From: Flavobacteriales bacterium UBA6772
GTDB taxonomy: Bacteria > Bacteroidota > Bacteroidia > Flavobacteriales > Flavobacteriaceae
Direction of reading: 5' to 3'
DNA length: 64,000 bases
NCBI GenBank assembly: GCA_905181765.1
Contig: CAJIYW010000001.1
Coordinates: 496,001 to 560,000 of the forward strand
The position numbers and the translations under genes were made by a program. Position 1 is the stretch's first letter. The number at the start of each line of letters is the position of its first letter. Below, one piece after another: positions 39,687 through 52,466 of the stretch. Under the pieces are notes generated by a model. It ran no database searches. It was not told the origin of the DNA and saw nothing but the letters and a program-made list of their open reading frames with translations.

Positions 39687-39898
39687 GTTAAAGGAGTTAA
39701 CAAAATTTTTTACCGGGACAGTAGTATAAAATTTTTAATAGGTATGGTAAATTTGTAGAGCAAATAACACTCAGCAGTCAAGGACGGGATGGGACCCATA
39801 ATGATAAAAAAAATCGTCCGATGGTTATTGGTATAATATTACACTAATACCAGCAGATAATTAATGAAATAGGAGACTTATTATTTCTAAAAAAATAG
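39687..39898 (+). pseudogene. Decayed T9SS type B sorting tail (remnant)
   Basis: This stretch aligns with the C-terminal sorting domain of the next gene (44423-44647): VKGVNKIFYRDSSIKFFNRYGKF and SSQGRDG... can be read in changing frames against VKGANKTFYPNSSINIFNRYGKL and DSQGWNG, and TATTGGTATAATATTAC and ATACCAGCAGATAA are shared almost word for word. It has stops, substitutions and a loss of several codons before the last part, then ends GDLLFLKK. Unlike the single-base breaks elsewhere, this looks like real decay of a former third T9SS type B gene or a recombination scar. Confidence 0.7.
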
Positions 39899-39976
39899 TA
39901 CAATCAGTATTAATAACTTATGATTACTATAATTTTAATTAATACATTTGATTATAAAAAAAAGAGGTATACTGAA

Positions 39977-42900
39977 ATGAATAAATTAATTCCTTTATTA
40001 CTACTATTTTTTGCATTTAATACATACTCTCAAAAAGAGGCCAATATTTGGTATTTTGGAGAGAATGCTGGTATAGATTTTAATTCTTCACCCCCAGTAG
40101 CTTTAACTGATGGATTATTAAACACTCTTGAAGGATGTTCAACATTTTCAGATGCGAATGGTGATTTATTGTTTTATTCAGATGGTGTTACTGTCTTCGG
40201 CAAAAATCATACTATCATGACATACACTGATGGTACTCTGGCAAATAATTTATTAGGAAACCCATCAGCTACACAGTCTGGAATGATTATCCCTAAACCT
40301 TTATCTACCTCTATCTACTATCTTTTTACTGTGACTGATAATAGAAATTCTAATGGATTTAATGTGTACACTATTGACATGTCCTTAAATAGGAGGAAAT
40401 GGACAGTTAATTGATGAGGATGGTGATGGTTTTTTTTTGTTGAATTACAAGGTGGAAGTTGGACTGAAAAAGTTGCTGCGGTTAAAGGTACAAGATTGTA
40501 ATACCTTTTGGGTAGTAACAGCATTGAATAATAGATTTTATTCTTATCTTAGTTGATGAAACTGGAGTGCAAAGCAACCCAGTAATATCTTCAGTTTCAA
40601 CAACTATTGACAAAAGAGGTTATTAAAAATATCTCCAGACGGTACTAAAGTTAGCATTAGCAAATCAAGACAGTCAAGATAAAGCTGTCTTATATGATTT
40701 TAATAACTTAACTGGTGAAGATCACAATAATGAAACATTTGTTATTGAAAATTTTTCGGGTGATGGAGAACCATATGGAGTAGAATTCTCTATTGATTCT
40801 AAAAAGTTATATATATCAACTGTTTCTGGTTTTAGATACGGACTTTCTGGCTGGGAATACGAAAATTATATTGATAACCCTGGCTTTAATAACCCTGTGA
40901 GTTACAAACTTTTTCAATTTGATTTAACAGCAACTAACATCCCTAATTCTAGATCATTAATTCACATACAAGAGGCTAATAGCAGTGATTATCCTGAAGG
41001 GGGTTATAGAGGTGCTTTACAATTAGGGCCTGATGGAAAAATTTATGCTATAATTCCTTTAGCTTATGAAGATCCAGCTAGTTTTGCTCCTTTTTTAGAT
41101 GTTGTAGAAAACCCAACAGCAGATGCTAGAGATATCATATTCACCAAAAATGCAATTGACCTAAAAGGTAAATTCGCTACTCAAGGATTACCTCCTTTTA
41201 TTGCTTCTTTACTTTTGCCTATAGATATTTCAGATACTTCTGGAACAACAATTAATAATGAAAGATTTAAAATATTGCAGAGGAGATGATGTTACTTTTA
41301 AAATAACAGACCCTACTATTATTACCTTAAGTTCTAGTCCTGTTTTTGAATGGAGTTTTGATAATGGAATAACTTCACCAACTATCATTGCAACTACTAA
41401 TAATTTAGAATTACTAAACTTAACCAGCACTAATAACGGAACATACACATTAAAATTAAAATTAACAGATACTTGTGGGAATCTAATAGAGTTTAATGCT
41501 ATTTTTAATCTAGAAGTTTTCGAAGCAGCAAATGCAACCCAGCCAGAAGATATTATTTTCTGTGATACTGATAATGATGGTTTTTGCCTCTGATTTACAA
41601 AGTAATGAATTAAAAGATAAAATCTTAACAGGTCTAGATAGTTCTAAATTTGAAATATCATACTTTGATAAGGATGATGTTCTTTTACCAAACCCTTATA
41701 CAAACCCTGAGCCTTTTAGTTCACAAACAATTCTTGTCAAAGTTCAAAATATAAAAGCGCCCAATGCATGTTATGCGACTACCACATTTAAATTAACAGT
41801 AACAGGTTTACCTGTTGCAATGAACCCTGGTCCTTATCGAGAATGTGATACTGATATTACTGGCCCAGATTTAGGCTATCATGATACGTTTTTACTAAAA
41901 ACTAAAGATAATGACATTTTAGGTGGTACATCAGGCCTTAATCCAACACTATATAACATTTCTTATCATACTACTCCTGCTGGAGCACAACAAGATAATG
42001 CAACAGATGTAATCCCTAAAAATATTTTTCATAGAAATTCAACAAGCGATTCGCAGCCTATTTATGTTCGATTAGAGAGCAAAGCTAATACCAATTGTTT
42101 TGATGCCTCAATATCTTTTAATCTTGTTGTAGACCCCTTGCCAATTCCCAAAGAAAATCCAACAGAATTAAAACAATGTGACACTGACCCTGACAAAAAA
42201 ACAACTTTTAATTTAACATTAGTAGAAAAAAACATATCAGACAATCCTACAGATACGTTTGAATACTATACAACAGAATCAGATGCAATAACCGGAACTC
42301 CTGGAGCTCTTCAAGTGCTGATAAAACTAGTTACCCTGTAGACACAAGTGGTGAAGCATGGGTGAGAATAATTTCTGAATTTGGATGTTATACCATCTCA
42401 AAAATAGATTTAAGTGTTAGCTATACACCTAATGAGCTTTATGATGAAACTTTTAGGGAGTGTGATGATTTTTTTCCTGCTGACGGCATTACAGGTCTCA
42501 ATAACGACAAAGATGGAATTACATTTTTTGATTTAAGTAGCACTCCTGATAAAATATCTAATGATCTAGATATTATTGTTGAACTATACGAAACTGAAGA
42601 TGACAGAACAAAATCTTCGGATGAAATTCGAGAAAGACTTAATAAACTTGGGGATGATCTCTCAAAATATAGAAATAATAAAATTCCCAATACAACTGGA
42701 AATAAATTTCCAATTTTCTATAAGAGAATTAGTAAATCTAATAATGACTGTAAGGGTATTGGTCAATTTTATCTGCAAATAAATGCTGTTCCCATAGCAA
42801 ATACTCCTGCAAATTTTGATTTATGTGATGATGCACTGTCTGGAAATACCACAGATGGTATAAACAATGGGATTAATCTTAGAGATCGATTTATCGATAT

Positions 42901-44647
42901 TTTAGGTCCGGCACAAATAGGGTTAGGCTATGATGTTACTTTTCATGCTTCACAGGCAGATGTATACGACTTAACCAGTTTGGGGTTTCCCAATGACACC
43001 AACTTTACAAACACCCCACAAGCAGGCTTTAAACCCGGTGATATTAGTGAGCAAAAGATTTATGTACGTGTAAAGAATGCAGCCGGATGTATTAACAATC
43101 CAACTTCTTTTAAGATAATTGTCAATCCTATTCCTAGTATTTCAAATACCATTACTCCGTTTCCGGTATGTGATATTGTGACTTCCTCTGATAGAGATCC
43201 CAGAAATAGAATCGCTCAAAATATAGATTTAACCTCTAAAAACGATGAGATTTTAGCTGGGAAAACAAATCATAAAGTATCCTATTACCTTACCCAAACA
43301 GATTCTAAAAATGATATTGAAATTGTGAACCCTACTGATTTTCAAAATATAAGTTCTCTAACTTCATTTCCTGCTGATTTTACTTCAGATGATCCGGCAA
43401 TTCAAACCATATTCGTAAAAGTATTTGATCTGGGAGGCAATAAATGTAGCTCTGTTTTTAGTACGTTTCAAGTAGTCATTTATCCTGAACCTAATATTCC
43501 TCTAAATATTTCTGACTATTCTGATTGTGATAATGCCACAGACAGCAATGCGGATGATGCAAATGGTAAAATTGGAAACATCACCCTAAAAAACAAAATA
43601 CCTGAAATCCTTGACAAGTATAATCCTGCTGAGTTTGCAGATTTTGCTGTGAGTTTTTATGCTGATCCAGATGATGCTAAAATAGGGGATCCTAACACAG
43701 CATTAGATGGAGATGTGTTTGAAAATAGTATAAATGGACAAGAAATTTTTGTACGAGTAGAAAACAAAAAAAATGAGCCTATTATTTGTGTGAACACACG
43801 TTTGTCTTTTTATATAAATATCAATCCTTTGCCAGATTTCACAGTAATGGGCGAAGAAAATATTGAAGAACCGCTAATTGTATGTTTGAATGATACTCCT
43901 CTTGTTCTTGAGGCCGAAAATCCTTTAGCAACCTACGCATATCAGTGGACCAATGAAGTCGGAGACCTATTAGGTAATGCTGCTACTCAAAAAGTATTCT
44001 TAGCAGGAAAATATACCGTAACAGCTTCTGACGTCTCTCCAATTGGATGCTCTAGAGAAAGAACAATTGTAGTTGAAGAATCTGACATAGCAACCCTAGA
44101 GCAAAGCTTTATCACTATTATAGATGAAGGTAATAATATTGGAAGTGAAGACAAATCATCAATCTCTATTGATACTATTAGCAATGATTTAGGTCCAGGA
44201 GATTACCAATTTGCAATTTTAAACATGGATAATGGTAACAGAACTCCTTTTGCAGGTTTCCAAGATGAACCGCTATTTGAAAACTTAGAAGGTGCAATTT
44301 ATACTATTATTGTAAATGACAAAAACGGATGTGTACCAGATACAACACTGCAAGTATCTGTGCTGCAATTCCCAAAATTCTTTACCCCAAATGGAGATGG
44401 TAGAAATGATACATACAGAGTAAAAGGTGCTAACAAAACTTTTTATCCTAATAGCAGTATAAATATCTTTAATAGATACGGAAAATTAGTGGCGCAAATA
44501 CCAATCGATAGCCAAGGATGGAACGGAATCTATAATGGTAAAAAACTTTCGTCAGATGATTATTGGTATAATATTACTTTGATACCAGCAGATAACACGA
44601 AACAAATAATTAATAAAATTGGATATTTTTCACTATTAAGAAAATAA
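39977..44647 (+). CDS. Large T9SS type B surface protein (several frameshifts, copy 1)
   Basis: The product of about 1,556 residues is a secreted or surface-bound protein. It has a signal peptide (MNKLIPLLLLFFAFNTYSQ), an N-terminal propeller-like part (ANIWYFGENAGIDFNSSPP, FSDANGDLLFYSDGVTVF, ALQLGPDGKIYAI), an Ig/PKD-like part, then repeated modules that begin with a CD motif (CDTDNDG, ECDTDITG, QCDTDPDK, ECDDFFP, LCDDAL, VCDIVTS, DCDNATDSNADDANG) and the type B tail KFFTPNGDGRNDTYRVKG ... NIFNRYGKLV ... GYFSLLRK. Frame breaks are near 40400, 40435, 40498, 40550, 40622, 40665, 41285, 41580 and 42315; from 42362 on it is intact. A paralogue follows after 1 base. Likely an adhesin-like protein; ligand unknown. 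Confidence 0.8.
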
Positions 44648-44648
44648 G

Positions 44649-47335
44649 ATGTTGAAAAAAAATCGACTACTCAACTCATTATTAATATTTTTTGTAATCT
44701 TAAATTCCTTTTCGCAAAGAGAAACGGAGCACTGGTATTTTGGAAATAGAGCAGCCATAAAATTTATCGACAATCAAAGGCCTAGGGCGCTATCAAACAG
44801 CAATATGAATACTCCATATGGAAGTGCCACAATTTCTGATAAAAATGGTAATTTATTGTTTTATACTTCTGGTGCTACTGTATTTAACGCAAACCATTCA
44901 ACAATGGAAAATGGTGCACTCTTAGCGAGTGATAACGAAGTATTACAAACTTCTATTATAATTCCAAAACCTGGCAGTCCAAATATTTATTACCTAATTA
45001 CACTTAAAGATAAAAATGATCCACCACCAATTGGAGACTTTATTGAACCTGGTTTGTACTTTTCTGTTATAGATATAAATAAAAATGGTGGATTAGGAGA
45101 GGTCACCAAAAAAAACTTAACTATTACTGATTTAGTTTCAGAAAAACTAACTGCTGTGCATGCAAAAGATGGTAAAAGTATTTGGTTAATAGCTTTTGGA
45201 AAACAATCAATAACAGAGTGCTGCATTCGATACCTTTTACAGCTTTAAAATTGATGAAAGTGGAATTAATACAACACCTGTTGCATCAACTATTTCTGCT
45301 ACTATTTTTAATAACCAAGGAGCTTTAAAAGCTTCGCCCAACGGTTCCTTTCTACTTTTATCTAATTATACCAATGCTATTTTAACTGATTTTGATGACG
45401 AAACTGGTAAGGTGAGTAGCTACGATTATTTAAAAATTTCACAAACTATCGGTTTACCACCAAAAGCGTATGGAGTTGAATTCTCTAAAGACTCTAAATA
45501 TGCATATGTAGAAACCATTAATGCTGGAGAAAATATAATTTTACAATATAACACAGCCAAAATAGATGATATACAAGAAGTCCATATTTCTAATAAAGGA
45601 GAAAGCTATATGCAGCTCGCAAAAGACGGAAATATCTATGTAACTTCAGAAGGTTATTTAAGTAAAGTAACACCACCTAAAAGCAGTGATGAAACAGTAG
45701 CTTCATTTTTTGAAAATACAATTGATTTAAATGGAAAAAAATCAATACTAGGGATGCCAAACTTTATTCAATCTTATTTTAGAACTAGAATACTGTCAGA
45801 AAATGGATGTCTCGATACAAAAACATTATTTGAAATAGATACCTATGCAACTATTACTGCAGCAGAATGGGATTTTGGAGATGGTACACCTATTTCTAAA
45901 GAAATAAAATCAGAACATACATATACTAGTGCTGGTAATTATGCCGTTTCTTGCACAATTACTGTAAATAGTAGAGAAATTAAGCTGTACAAAAACATAG
46001 AAATTTATACACCAAGTGCTTATGCCATAGGTTTTAACGAAATAATTCAATGTGATATTGATAATGACGGAACAGATTTTTTTAATCTGACAGTTGTTGA
46101 AGATAAAATTACACCTTTCAAATTAATAAAGTGGAATCACCTATCACAAAAGCTTTACTGATGCACAGAATAATAATGAAATAAGTACTCCTGAAAATTA
46201 TGAAAATACAGGTAGAAATGAAATTTTTATTAAAATCTACAACATGAACGGATGTGCTACAATTAAAAGTTTCTTTGTTGAGTCAGTTTTTGTTAAATTA
46301 GAAGAGATAGAAGATTTTTATGCTTGTAGTATTTCAAATGAAAATGATATTGAAAATCTTGGGAATTTTAATTTAAATCTTAAAAAACCTGATATTAGAA
46401 CAAAAAACTTTTTAAATACAACTGATAAGATAAGGTTTTACCCAGATGCACTAAGCGCACAACTTACCACGGGAGAATTAAACGGAGAACTTACATCTAA
46501 ATCTACTGTAATTTGGGTTCGTATAGATACTTCTATCGGTTGTGGTGGTATAGAACCTTTTAATTTAAAAGTAAATCAGCTTCCAAAAACAAATAATATT
46601 AGTACGATCTATACCATTTGCTATAAACCAAGTTTAAAACCTCCTGTAATTATTTCTGCTGATGCCAGTAATGAACGTTTTGAATGGAAGGATAATTTAG
46701 GAAATATCCAAAGTACAGATCAAAATTTTATATTAAATACATTAGGTGAATATTCTTTAACTGTTTTTAAAACAGAAAACAATATAGAATGTAGCAATAC
46801 CAAAATATTTTCAGTTATAAATCCATCACCACCAATATTTTCTAATATTTTAGTAGATACTGAAGATGAAACAAATAATATAGTAGCTGTTATGGTATCT
46901 GGCAATAGTTCCTATGAGTTCTCTTTAAATAATATAAATTTCTTTAGTAATGGAAGTTCTTATACTTTTACTCAGGTAACGCCTGGCCTAAGAACGATCT
47001 ATGTGCGAGATATTAATTCATGTGAAAATCCTATCCAAAAAACAGCTTCTGTATTAGGAGTTAAAAGTTTTTTCACACCTAATGATGATGATAAAAATGA
47101 TTTTTGGAATATCAGAGGTTTAGATGCAGAATTCTATAAAGCTATTCAAATTAAAATATACAATCGCTTTGGCACAATTATAGCAAGTATAGATGATTTT
47201 GATAGCGAGGGATGGGATGGCACCTTTAATGGCAAATTACAAATTTCTAATACTTATTGGTATAAGGCAGAAATAATAGACATAAACGATAACATCATAA
47301 AAAAAATTGGATATTTTAGTCTCATAAGAAAATAA
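44649..47335 (+). CDS. T9SS type B surface protein (two frameshifts, copy 2)
   Basis: This paralogue of about 895 residues begins with signal peptide MLKKNRLLNSLLIFFVILNS and the same N-terminal domain (ETEHWYFGNRAAIKF, ISDKNGNLLFYTSGATVF, IIIPKPGSPNIYYLITL). A PKD domain shows WDFGDGTPISKEI and HTYTSAGNYAVSCTI. Only about two CD-type modules follow (QCDIDNDGTDFFNLTV; ACSISNENDIEN) before the type B tail VKSFFTPNDDDKNDFWNIRG ... IKIYNRFGTII ... GYFSLIRK. Breaks are near 45215 and 46120. It differs from copy 1 mainly by having fewer repeat modules. It ends 30 bases before uvrB. Confidence 0.85.
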
Positions 47336-47365
47336 GATTACAATTAGTATCCGTATTTTTACAGT

Positions 47366-49342
47366 ATGGAATTTAACTTAGTATCAGAATTTTCTCCAAC
47401 AGGAGATCAACCCCAAGCAATAAAAGAACTTTCTGATGGTATTAATACTGGTGAAAAATTTCAAACACTTTTAGGTGTAACAGGATCTGGTAAAACCTTT
47501 ACAGTAGCCAATGTTGTAAAAGAAGTAAAAAAGCCAACCTTAGTTTTAGCACATAATAAAACTTTAGCAGCACAATTGTATTCAGAATTTAAACAGTTTT
47601 TTCCAGAAAATGCAGTTGAATATTTTGTTTCTTATTATGATTACTATCAGCCAGAAGCATATATTCCAGTTACAGGAACCTACATAGAAAAAGATTTATC
47701 TATCAATGAAGACATAGAAAGATTGCGTTTAAGCACTACTTCTTCTCTACTCTCTGGGAGAAGAGACGTTTTAGTAGTGGCTTCTGTTTCTTGTTTATAT
47801 GGTATTGGAAATCCTACAGAATTTAAAAAAAATGTAATTCCCGTTACAGTAGGCCAATTACTTTCTAGAACAAAATTCCTACATCAACTAGTACAAAGTT
47901 TATACTCTAGAACTGAGCATGAGATAAAGAGTGGAACTTTTAAGGTAAAGGGTGACGTCGTAACAATTTATCCTTCTTATGGTGATAATGGGTATCGAAT
48001 TCATTTTTTTGGTGATGAAATAGAAGAAATAGAATTATTCGATTTAGAGAGTAATAATGTGATCAACACCTTTGAAGAGTTAAGTATTTATCCTGCAAAT
48101 TTATTTGTTACTTCACCAGATATTTTACAAAATGCCATACATCAGATTCAAGAAGATATGATGAAACAGGTTGATTTTTTCAATGAAATTGGAAAACACT
48201 TAGAGGCTAAAAGAATTAAAGAACGTACAGAATTTGATTTAGAAATGATTCGTGAATTAGGCTATTGTTCTGGTATTGAAAACTACTCAAGATATTTAGA
48301 TGGCAGAGAACCGGGAACAAGACCTTTTTGTTTGTTAGATTACTTTCCTGATGATTATCTAATGATTATTGATGAAAGTCATGTTACTGTGCCTCAAACA
48401 CACGCAATGTACGGTGGTGACAGAAGTAGAAAAGAAAATTTAGTAGAATACGGCTTCCGATTGCCTGCTGCGATGGACAATAGACCTTTAAAATTTGATG
48501 AATTTGAAGCCATTCAAAATCAGACTATATTTGTCTCTGCAACGCCCGCAGATTACGAACTTCAAAAAACAGAAGGTGTCTTTGTAGAGCAAATAATTAG
48601 ACCAACGGGTTTACTAGATCCTATAATTGAAGTAAGACCCAGTTTAAATCAGATAGATGATTTAATTGAAGAAATACAAATTAGAGTAGAAAAAAACGAG
48701 CGTACGCTGGTTACTACACTTACTAAAAGAATGGCAGAAGAATTAACAAAATATCTTGCAAGAGTAGACATCCGTTGCAGATACATACATTCTGATGTAG
48801 ATACTTTAGAACGCGTAGAGATTATGCAAGACTTGCGTAAAGGCTTGTTTGATGTTTTAATTGGTGTAAATTTATTACGTGAGGGTTTAGATTTACCTGA
48901 AGTCTCTTTAGTTGCAATTTTAGACGCAGATAAAGAAGGTTTTTTAAGAAACGTAAAATCATTGACGCAAACGATTGGTAGGGCTGCTAGAAATGTAAAT
49001 GGGCGTGCAATTTTATATGCAGATAAAATGACTAAAAGCATGGAAAAGACCATAGAAGAAACCGACAGAAGAAGAGATAAACAAATAGCATACAATACAA
49101 AGCATAACATTACGCCTACTCAAATTAATAAAAAAATAGATGACACTTTAACAAAATCGGCAGTTTCGAGTTATCATTATGACAATGCAAAACAAGTGGC
49201 AGCCGAGCAAGATTTGCAGTATTTACCAAAAGAAGAAATAGAAAAACGCATTAGAGAAAAACGCAAACATATGGAAGCTGCTGCCAAAGAATTAGACTTT
49301 ATTATGGCTGCCAAACTGCGGGATGAAATTGCTGTTTTGTAG
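47366..49342 (+). CDS. uvrB: Excinuclease ABC subunit B
   Basis: UvrB is the damage-verifying helicase of nucleotide excision repair. The 658-residue protein is intact and of normal length. It has Walker [17 protein letters not shown] near residue 40, the DNA-separating hairpin [12 protein letters not shown], the box [30 protein letters not shown] and the C-terminal UVR domain ([20 protein letters not shown]) that contacts UvrC. It follows the T9SS type B gene by 30 bases but is unrelated in function. Confidence 0.97.
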   Translation: MEFNLVSEFSPTGDQPQAIKELSDGINTGEKFQTLLGVTGSGKTFTVANVVKEVKKPTLVLAHNKTLAAQLYSEFKQFFPENAVEYFVSYYDYYQPEAYIPVTGTYIEKDLSINEDIERLRLSTTSSLLSGRRDVLVVASVSCLYGIGNPTEFKKNVIPVTVGQLLSRTKFLHQLVQSLYSRTEHEIKSGTFKVKGDVVTIYPSYGDNGYRIHFFGDEIEEIELFDLESNNVINTFEELSIYPANLFVTSPDILQNAIHQIQEDMMKQVDFFNEIGKHLEAKRIKERTEFDLEMIRELGYCSGIENYSRYLDGREPGTRPFCLLDYFPDDYLMIIDESHVTVPQTHAMYGGDRSRKENLVEYGFRLPAAMDNRPLKFDEFEAIQNQTIFVSATPADYELQKTEGVFVEQIIRPTGLLDPIIEVRPSLNQIDDLIEEIQIRVEKNERTLVTTLTKRMAEELTKYLARVDIRCRYIHSDVDTLERVEIMQDLRKGLFDVLIGVNLLREGLDLPEVSLVAILDADKEGFLRNVKSLTQTIGRAARNVNGRAILYADKMTKSMEKTIEETDRRRDKQIAYNTKHNITPTQINKKIDDTLTKSAVSSYHYDNAKQVAAEQDLQYLPKEEIEKRIREKRKHMEAAAKELDFIMAAKLRDEIAVL

Positions 49343-49522
49343 AGAAATTGTAGCTCTGATATTATAAAAACAACAGCTTATTTTACTTCTCTACCTTGCC
49401 TACTATATGTACTCTATTGTTGCCAAAATAGCATAGACTTAGCATGTGCTCTAGCTTATTTGTAATCGTAACAACAGTAATATAAAAGTTTTTTCATTCG
49501 TCTCTTTTAGATTCAATAAATT

Positions 49523-49555
49523 AAAAAAGGAAAGCCTCACAAATTGTGAGGCTTT
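49523..49555 (-). terminator. Terminator after sucC
   Basis: Arms AAAGCCTCAC (49531-49540) and GTGAGGCTTT (49546-49555) with a 5-base loop are perfect; on the minus strand they are followed by a run of six T residues (49523-49528). It lies 25 bases after the corrected sucC stop. Confidence 0.88.
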
Positions 49556-49579
49556 CTCTTTTTTTATTGTAAAGAAACT

Positions 49580-50780
49580 TTATGAAGCTTCTAAAACTTC
49601 CTGCAACTTTATCTGCAGCTTCTTGAAATTCTGTAGCAGAAATAATTTCCATTCCAGAATTGTCTATTAACTGTTTCGCTTCTTTAGCATTGGTACCTTG
49701 CAATCTGCAAATAATTGGCACAGTAATTTTATCTCCCATACTCTTATAAGCATCTACAACACCTTGTGCAACTCTGTCACAACGAACAATACCACCAAAA
49801 ATATTTACTAAAATTGCTTTTACATTACTATCTTTTAATATAATTCCAAAAGCTTTTTCTACACGCTCTGCATCTGCGGTACCACCAACATCTAAAAAGT
49901 TAGCAGGCTCACCACCAGACTCTTTAATTAAATCCATAGTTCCCATTGCTAAACCAGCTCCGTTTACCATACAACCAACGTTTCCGTCTAAATCTACATA
50001 ATTTAAACCAGCAGCCTTCGCTTCTACTTCAATAGGATTCTCTTCACGTAAATCACGCATTTCTGCATAATCTTTATGTCTGTATAAAGCATTTTCATCT
50101 AAAGAAACTTTAGCATCTACTGCCATAATTTTAGAATCAGATGTTTTTAAAACTGGATTGATTTCAAACATAGCAGAATCTGAACCAATGTATGCTTTGT
50201 ATAAGTTGGTTACAAATTTTGTCATTTCTTTAAAAGCAACACCAGATAAACCTAAGTTAAATGCAACTTTTCTTGCTTGAAAAGGCATGATTCCTAATAA
50301 CGCATCAATTTCTTCTGTAAAAATTAAATGTGGAGTTTCTTCTGCAACAGTTTCGATATCCATTCCACCTTCCGTAGAATACATAATCATATTTTTACCC
50401 GTTGCTCTATTTAATAAAACAGACATATAATATTCGTCTGGCTCAGAATCTCCAGGATAATATACATCTTCACAAATTAAAACTTGGTTTACTAATTTTC
50501 CTTCAGCAGAAGTTTGAGGAGTGATTAACATCATTCCCAAAATATCATTAGAAATACTTTCTACTTCTTGTAAGTTTTTAGCCAACTTAACGCCTCCACC
50601 TTTTCCACGACCACCGGCATGAACCTGTGCTTTAATCACGTGCCAACCAGTTCCTGTATCTTCAGTAAGTTTTTTTGCAGCAGCTACTGCTTCTGCAGGA
50701 GTATTTGCAACAATTCCGCGTTGTATTCTAACGCCAAAACTATTTAATATTTCTTTTCCTTGATATTCGTGTAAGTTCAT
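49580..50780 (-). CDS. sucC: Succinyl-CoA ligase (ADP-forming) beta subunit (C-terminal frameshift)
   Basis: SucC forms succinate and ATP from succinyl-CoA in the TCA cycle, with SucD. The ATP-grasp domain has KAQVHAGGRGKGGGVKLAKN and NPVLKTSDSKIMAVDAKVSL; the C-terminal part shows ANFLDVGGTADAERV and VNIFGGIVRCDRVAQGV. The last normal residues are EAADKVAEVLEAS. An extra G near 49600 shifts them into an abnormal tail running to 49521; corrected, the stop is at 49580 with about 399 residues, the usual length. A minus-strand TATTTTTG lies 24 bases upstream of the ATG. sucD is not adjacent. Confidence 0.94.
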
Positions 50781-50804
50781 TCTATAACTGTTTTAAAACG
50801 GTGA

Positions 50805-50812
50805 CAAAAATA
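50805..50812 (-). promoter_or_regulatory. -7 promoter element for sucC
   Basis: On the minus strand this reads TATTTTTG, 24 bases before the sucC ATG, fitting TAnnTTTG. No -33 match is seen at the normal distance. Confidence 0.45.
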
Positions 50813-50960
50813 CAAATTCAGAAGTTATTTTATGTAACGTTTTAAATAAAAAATAAAAAATATTTTAAATATTTATGTTTACAATTAAATCTGAAATTAA
50901 AAAGACATTTATGGCATTCTAATTTCTTTTTTATACATTCGTTTCTAAATTAGAGAAGGT

Positions 50961-51620
50961 ATGATTGTTTGTAAAAATATACACAAATATTATGGTGAAG
51001 TTGAAGTCTTAAAAGGTGTGAATTTACACATTAAAAAAGGAGAAATTGTTGCTATTGTTGGTCCTTCTGGAGCAGGAAAAACAACACTTCTTCAAATATT
51101 AGGCACTTTAGACAAGCCATTAGCTACGGAAAATTTTAACCTTTTATTAAATGATATTTCTCTTAAAAATTTATCAGACAAAGAATTGTCTTCTTTTAGA
51201 AATAATCACATCGGTTTTATATTTCAATTTCATCAATTATTACCTGAATTTACAGCATTAGAAAATGTATGCATTCCTGCTTTTATTGGAAAAAAATCCA
51301 AAAAAGAAACCGAAAAAAGAGCAAAAGAAATTTTAGATTTCTTAGGATTGTCGCATAGAATAAACCACAAACCAAATGAACTTTCTGGTGGTGAACAGCA
51401 AAGGGTTGCAGTGGCAAGAGCATTAATTAACAATCCAGCTGTTATTTTAGCCGATGAGCCTAGTGGAAATCTAGACAGTGAATCTGCTAAAAATTTGCAT
51501 GAATTATTTTTTAAACTGCGTGATGAATATGGACAAACCTTTGTTTTAGTTACACACAATGAAGAATTAGCAGCAATGGCAGATAGGAAGCTAACCATGA
51601 AAGATGGTGTAATTGTTTAA
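50961..51620 (+). CDS. LolD-like ABC transporter ATP-binding protein
   Basis: This ATPase of the MacB/LolD group powers extraction of lipoproteins from the inner membrane or similar transport without substrate translocation. The 219 residues have Walker [17 protein letters not shown] near residue 35, [18 protein letters not shown] (Q-loop and LolD-like LLPEF), [15 protein letters not shown], Walker [13 protein letters not shown] and VTHNEELA. It is intact. No permease gene is adjacent, as is frequent for this gene in Bacteroidota. It just precedes the TIGR02757 gene. Confidence 0.9.
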   Translation: MIVCKNIHKYYGEVEVLKGVNLHIKKGEIVAIVGPSGAGKTTLLQILGTLDKPLATENFNLLLNDISLKNLSDKELSSFRNNHIGFIFQFHQLLPEFTALENVCIPAFIGKKSKKETEKRAKEILDFLGLSHRINHKPNELSGGEQQRVAVARALINNPAVILADEPSGNLDSESAKNLHELFFKLRDEYGQTFVLVTHNEELAAMADRKLTMKDGVIV

Positions 51621-51624
51621 AAAA

Positions 51625-52389
51625 ATGAAGAAATCAGACCTCAAAGAATTTTTAGACGAAAAAGTAATCTTATATAACAATCCTAAATTTATAGACTCAG
51701 ATCCGATTCAAATTCCGCATTTATTTTCTAAAAAAGAAGATATTGAGATTTCAGGGTTTTTAACAGCTATTATTTCCTGGGGAAACAGAACGATGATTAT
51801 TAGAAATGCTCATAAAATGATGGAGCTACTTGACAATTCACCACATGACTTTATTCTAAATCATCAAGAAAAAGACTTGAAATGCTTAGAAGGTTTTGTA
51901 CACAGAACTTTTAATTATATCGATTTTCAACAGTTTATAAAGTCATTAAAACATATATATCTGCAGCATGGTGGATTAGAGTCGGTACTTTCTATACAAG
52001 ACCAAACGGAAACATATCAAACAGCTATTAATAACTTTAAATCGGTGTTTTTTGAAGTAGAACATCAACAAAGAACACAAAAACATATTTCAGACCCTTT
52101 AAAAAATTCTGCTGCAAAACGCATTAACATGTTTTTACGTTGGATGGTAAGAAATGATAAATCTGGTGTAGATTTCGGAGTATGGAAAACGCATAACCCC
52201 TCCTTTTTGTCTTGTCCTTTAGATGTGCACTCTGGAAATGTAGCAAGAAAATTAAAACTATTGCTAAGAAAACAAAACGATTGGAAAGCGGTTGCTGAGT
52301 TAGATAACAACCTAAGAAGCTTAGATGCTTCAGATCCTGTGAAATATGATTTTGCACTATTTGGCTTAGGTGTTTTTGAAAAGTTTTAA
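51625..52389 (+). CDS. TIGR02757 family protein of unknown function
   Basis: The 254-residue protein fits the TIGR02757 family, found mostly in Bacteroidota: DSDPIQIPHLFSKKEDIEI, FLTAIISWGNRTMIIRNA, HRTFNYIDFQQFIKSL, RWMVRNDKSGVDFGVWKT, PLDVHSGNVARKL, and PVKYDFALFGLGV at the end. The helical layout with a PLDVH-containing loop resembles the HhH-GPD DNA glycosylase fold, but I cannot confirm this by eye. I use the ATG four bases after the upstream stop; a TTG 12 bases earlier would overlap. It is intact. Confidence 0.87.
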   Translation: MKKSDLKEFLDEKVILYNNPKFIDSDPIQIPHLFSKKEDIEISGFLTAIISWGNRTMIIRNAHKMMELLDNSPHDFILNHQEKDLKCLEGFVHRTFNYIDFQQFIKSLKHIYLQHGGLESVLSIQDQTETYQTAINNFKSVFFEVEHQQRTQKHISDPLKNSAAKRINMFLRWMVRNDKSGVDFGVWKTHNPSFLSCPLDVHSGNVARKLKLLLRKQNDWKAVAELDNNLRSLDASDPVKYDFALFGLGVFEKF

Positions 52390-52466
52390 TTAAAAATGAA
52401 CAAGTGTTTCTAAATCCTTTTATTTGTAATAAATTTATACTTTCACAACTTAATAAGTATATATAA

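Noticed and set aside
5320..49600. Programmed ribosomal frameshifting as a reason for the many broken frames
   Set aside because: The breaks occur at unrelated sequences, in both directions, without a repeated slippery site or downstream structure, and hit genes not known to use frameshifting. Error is simpler.
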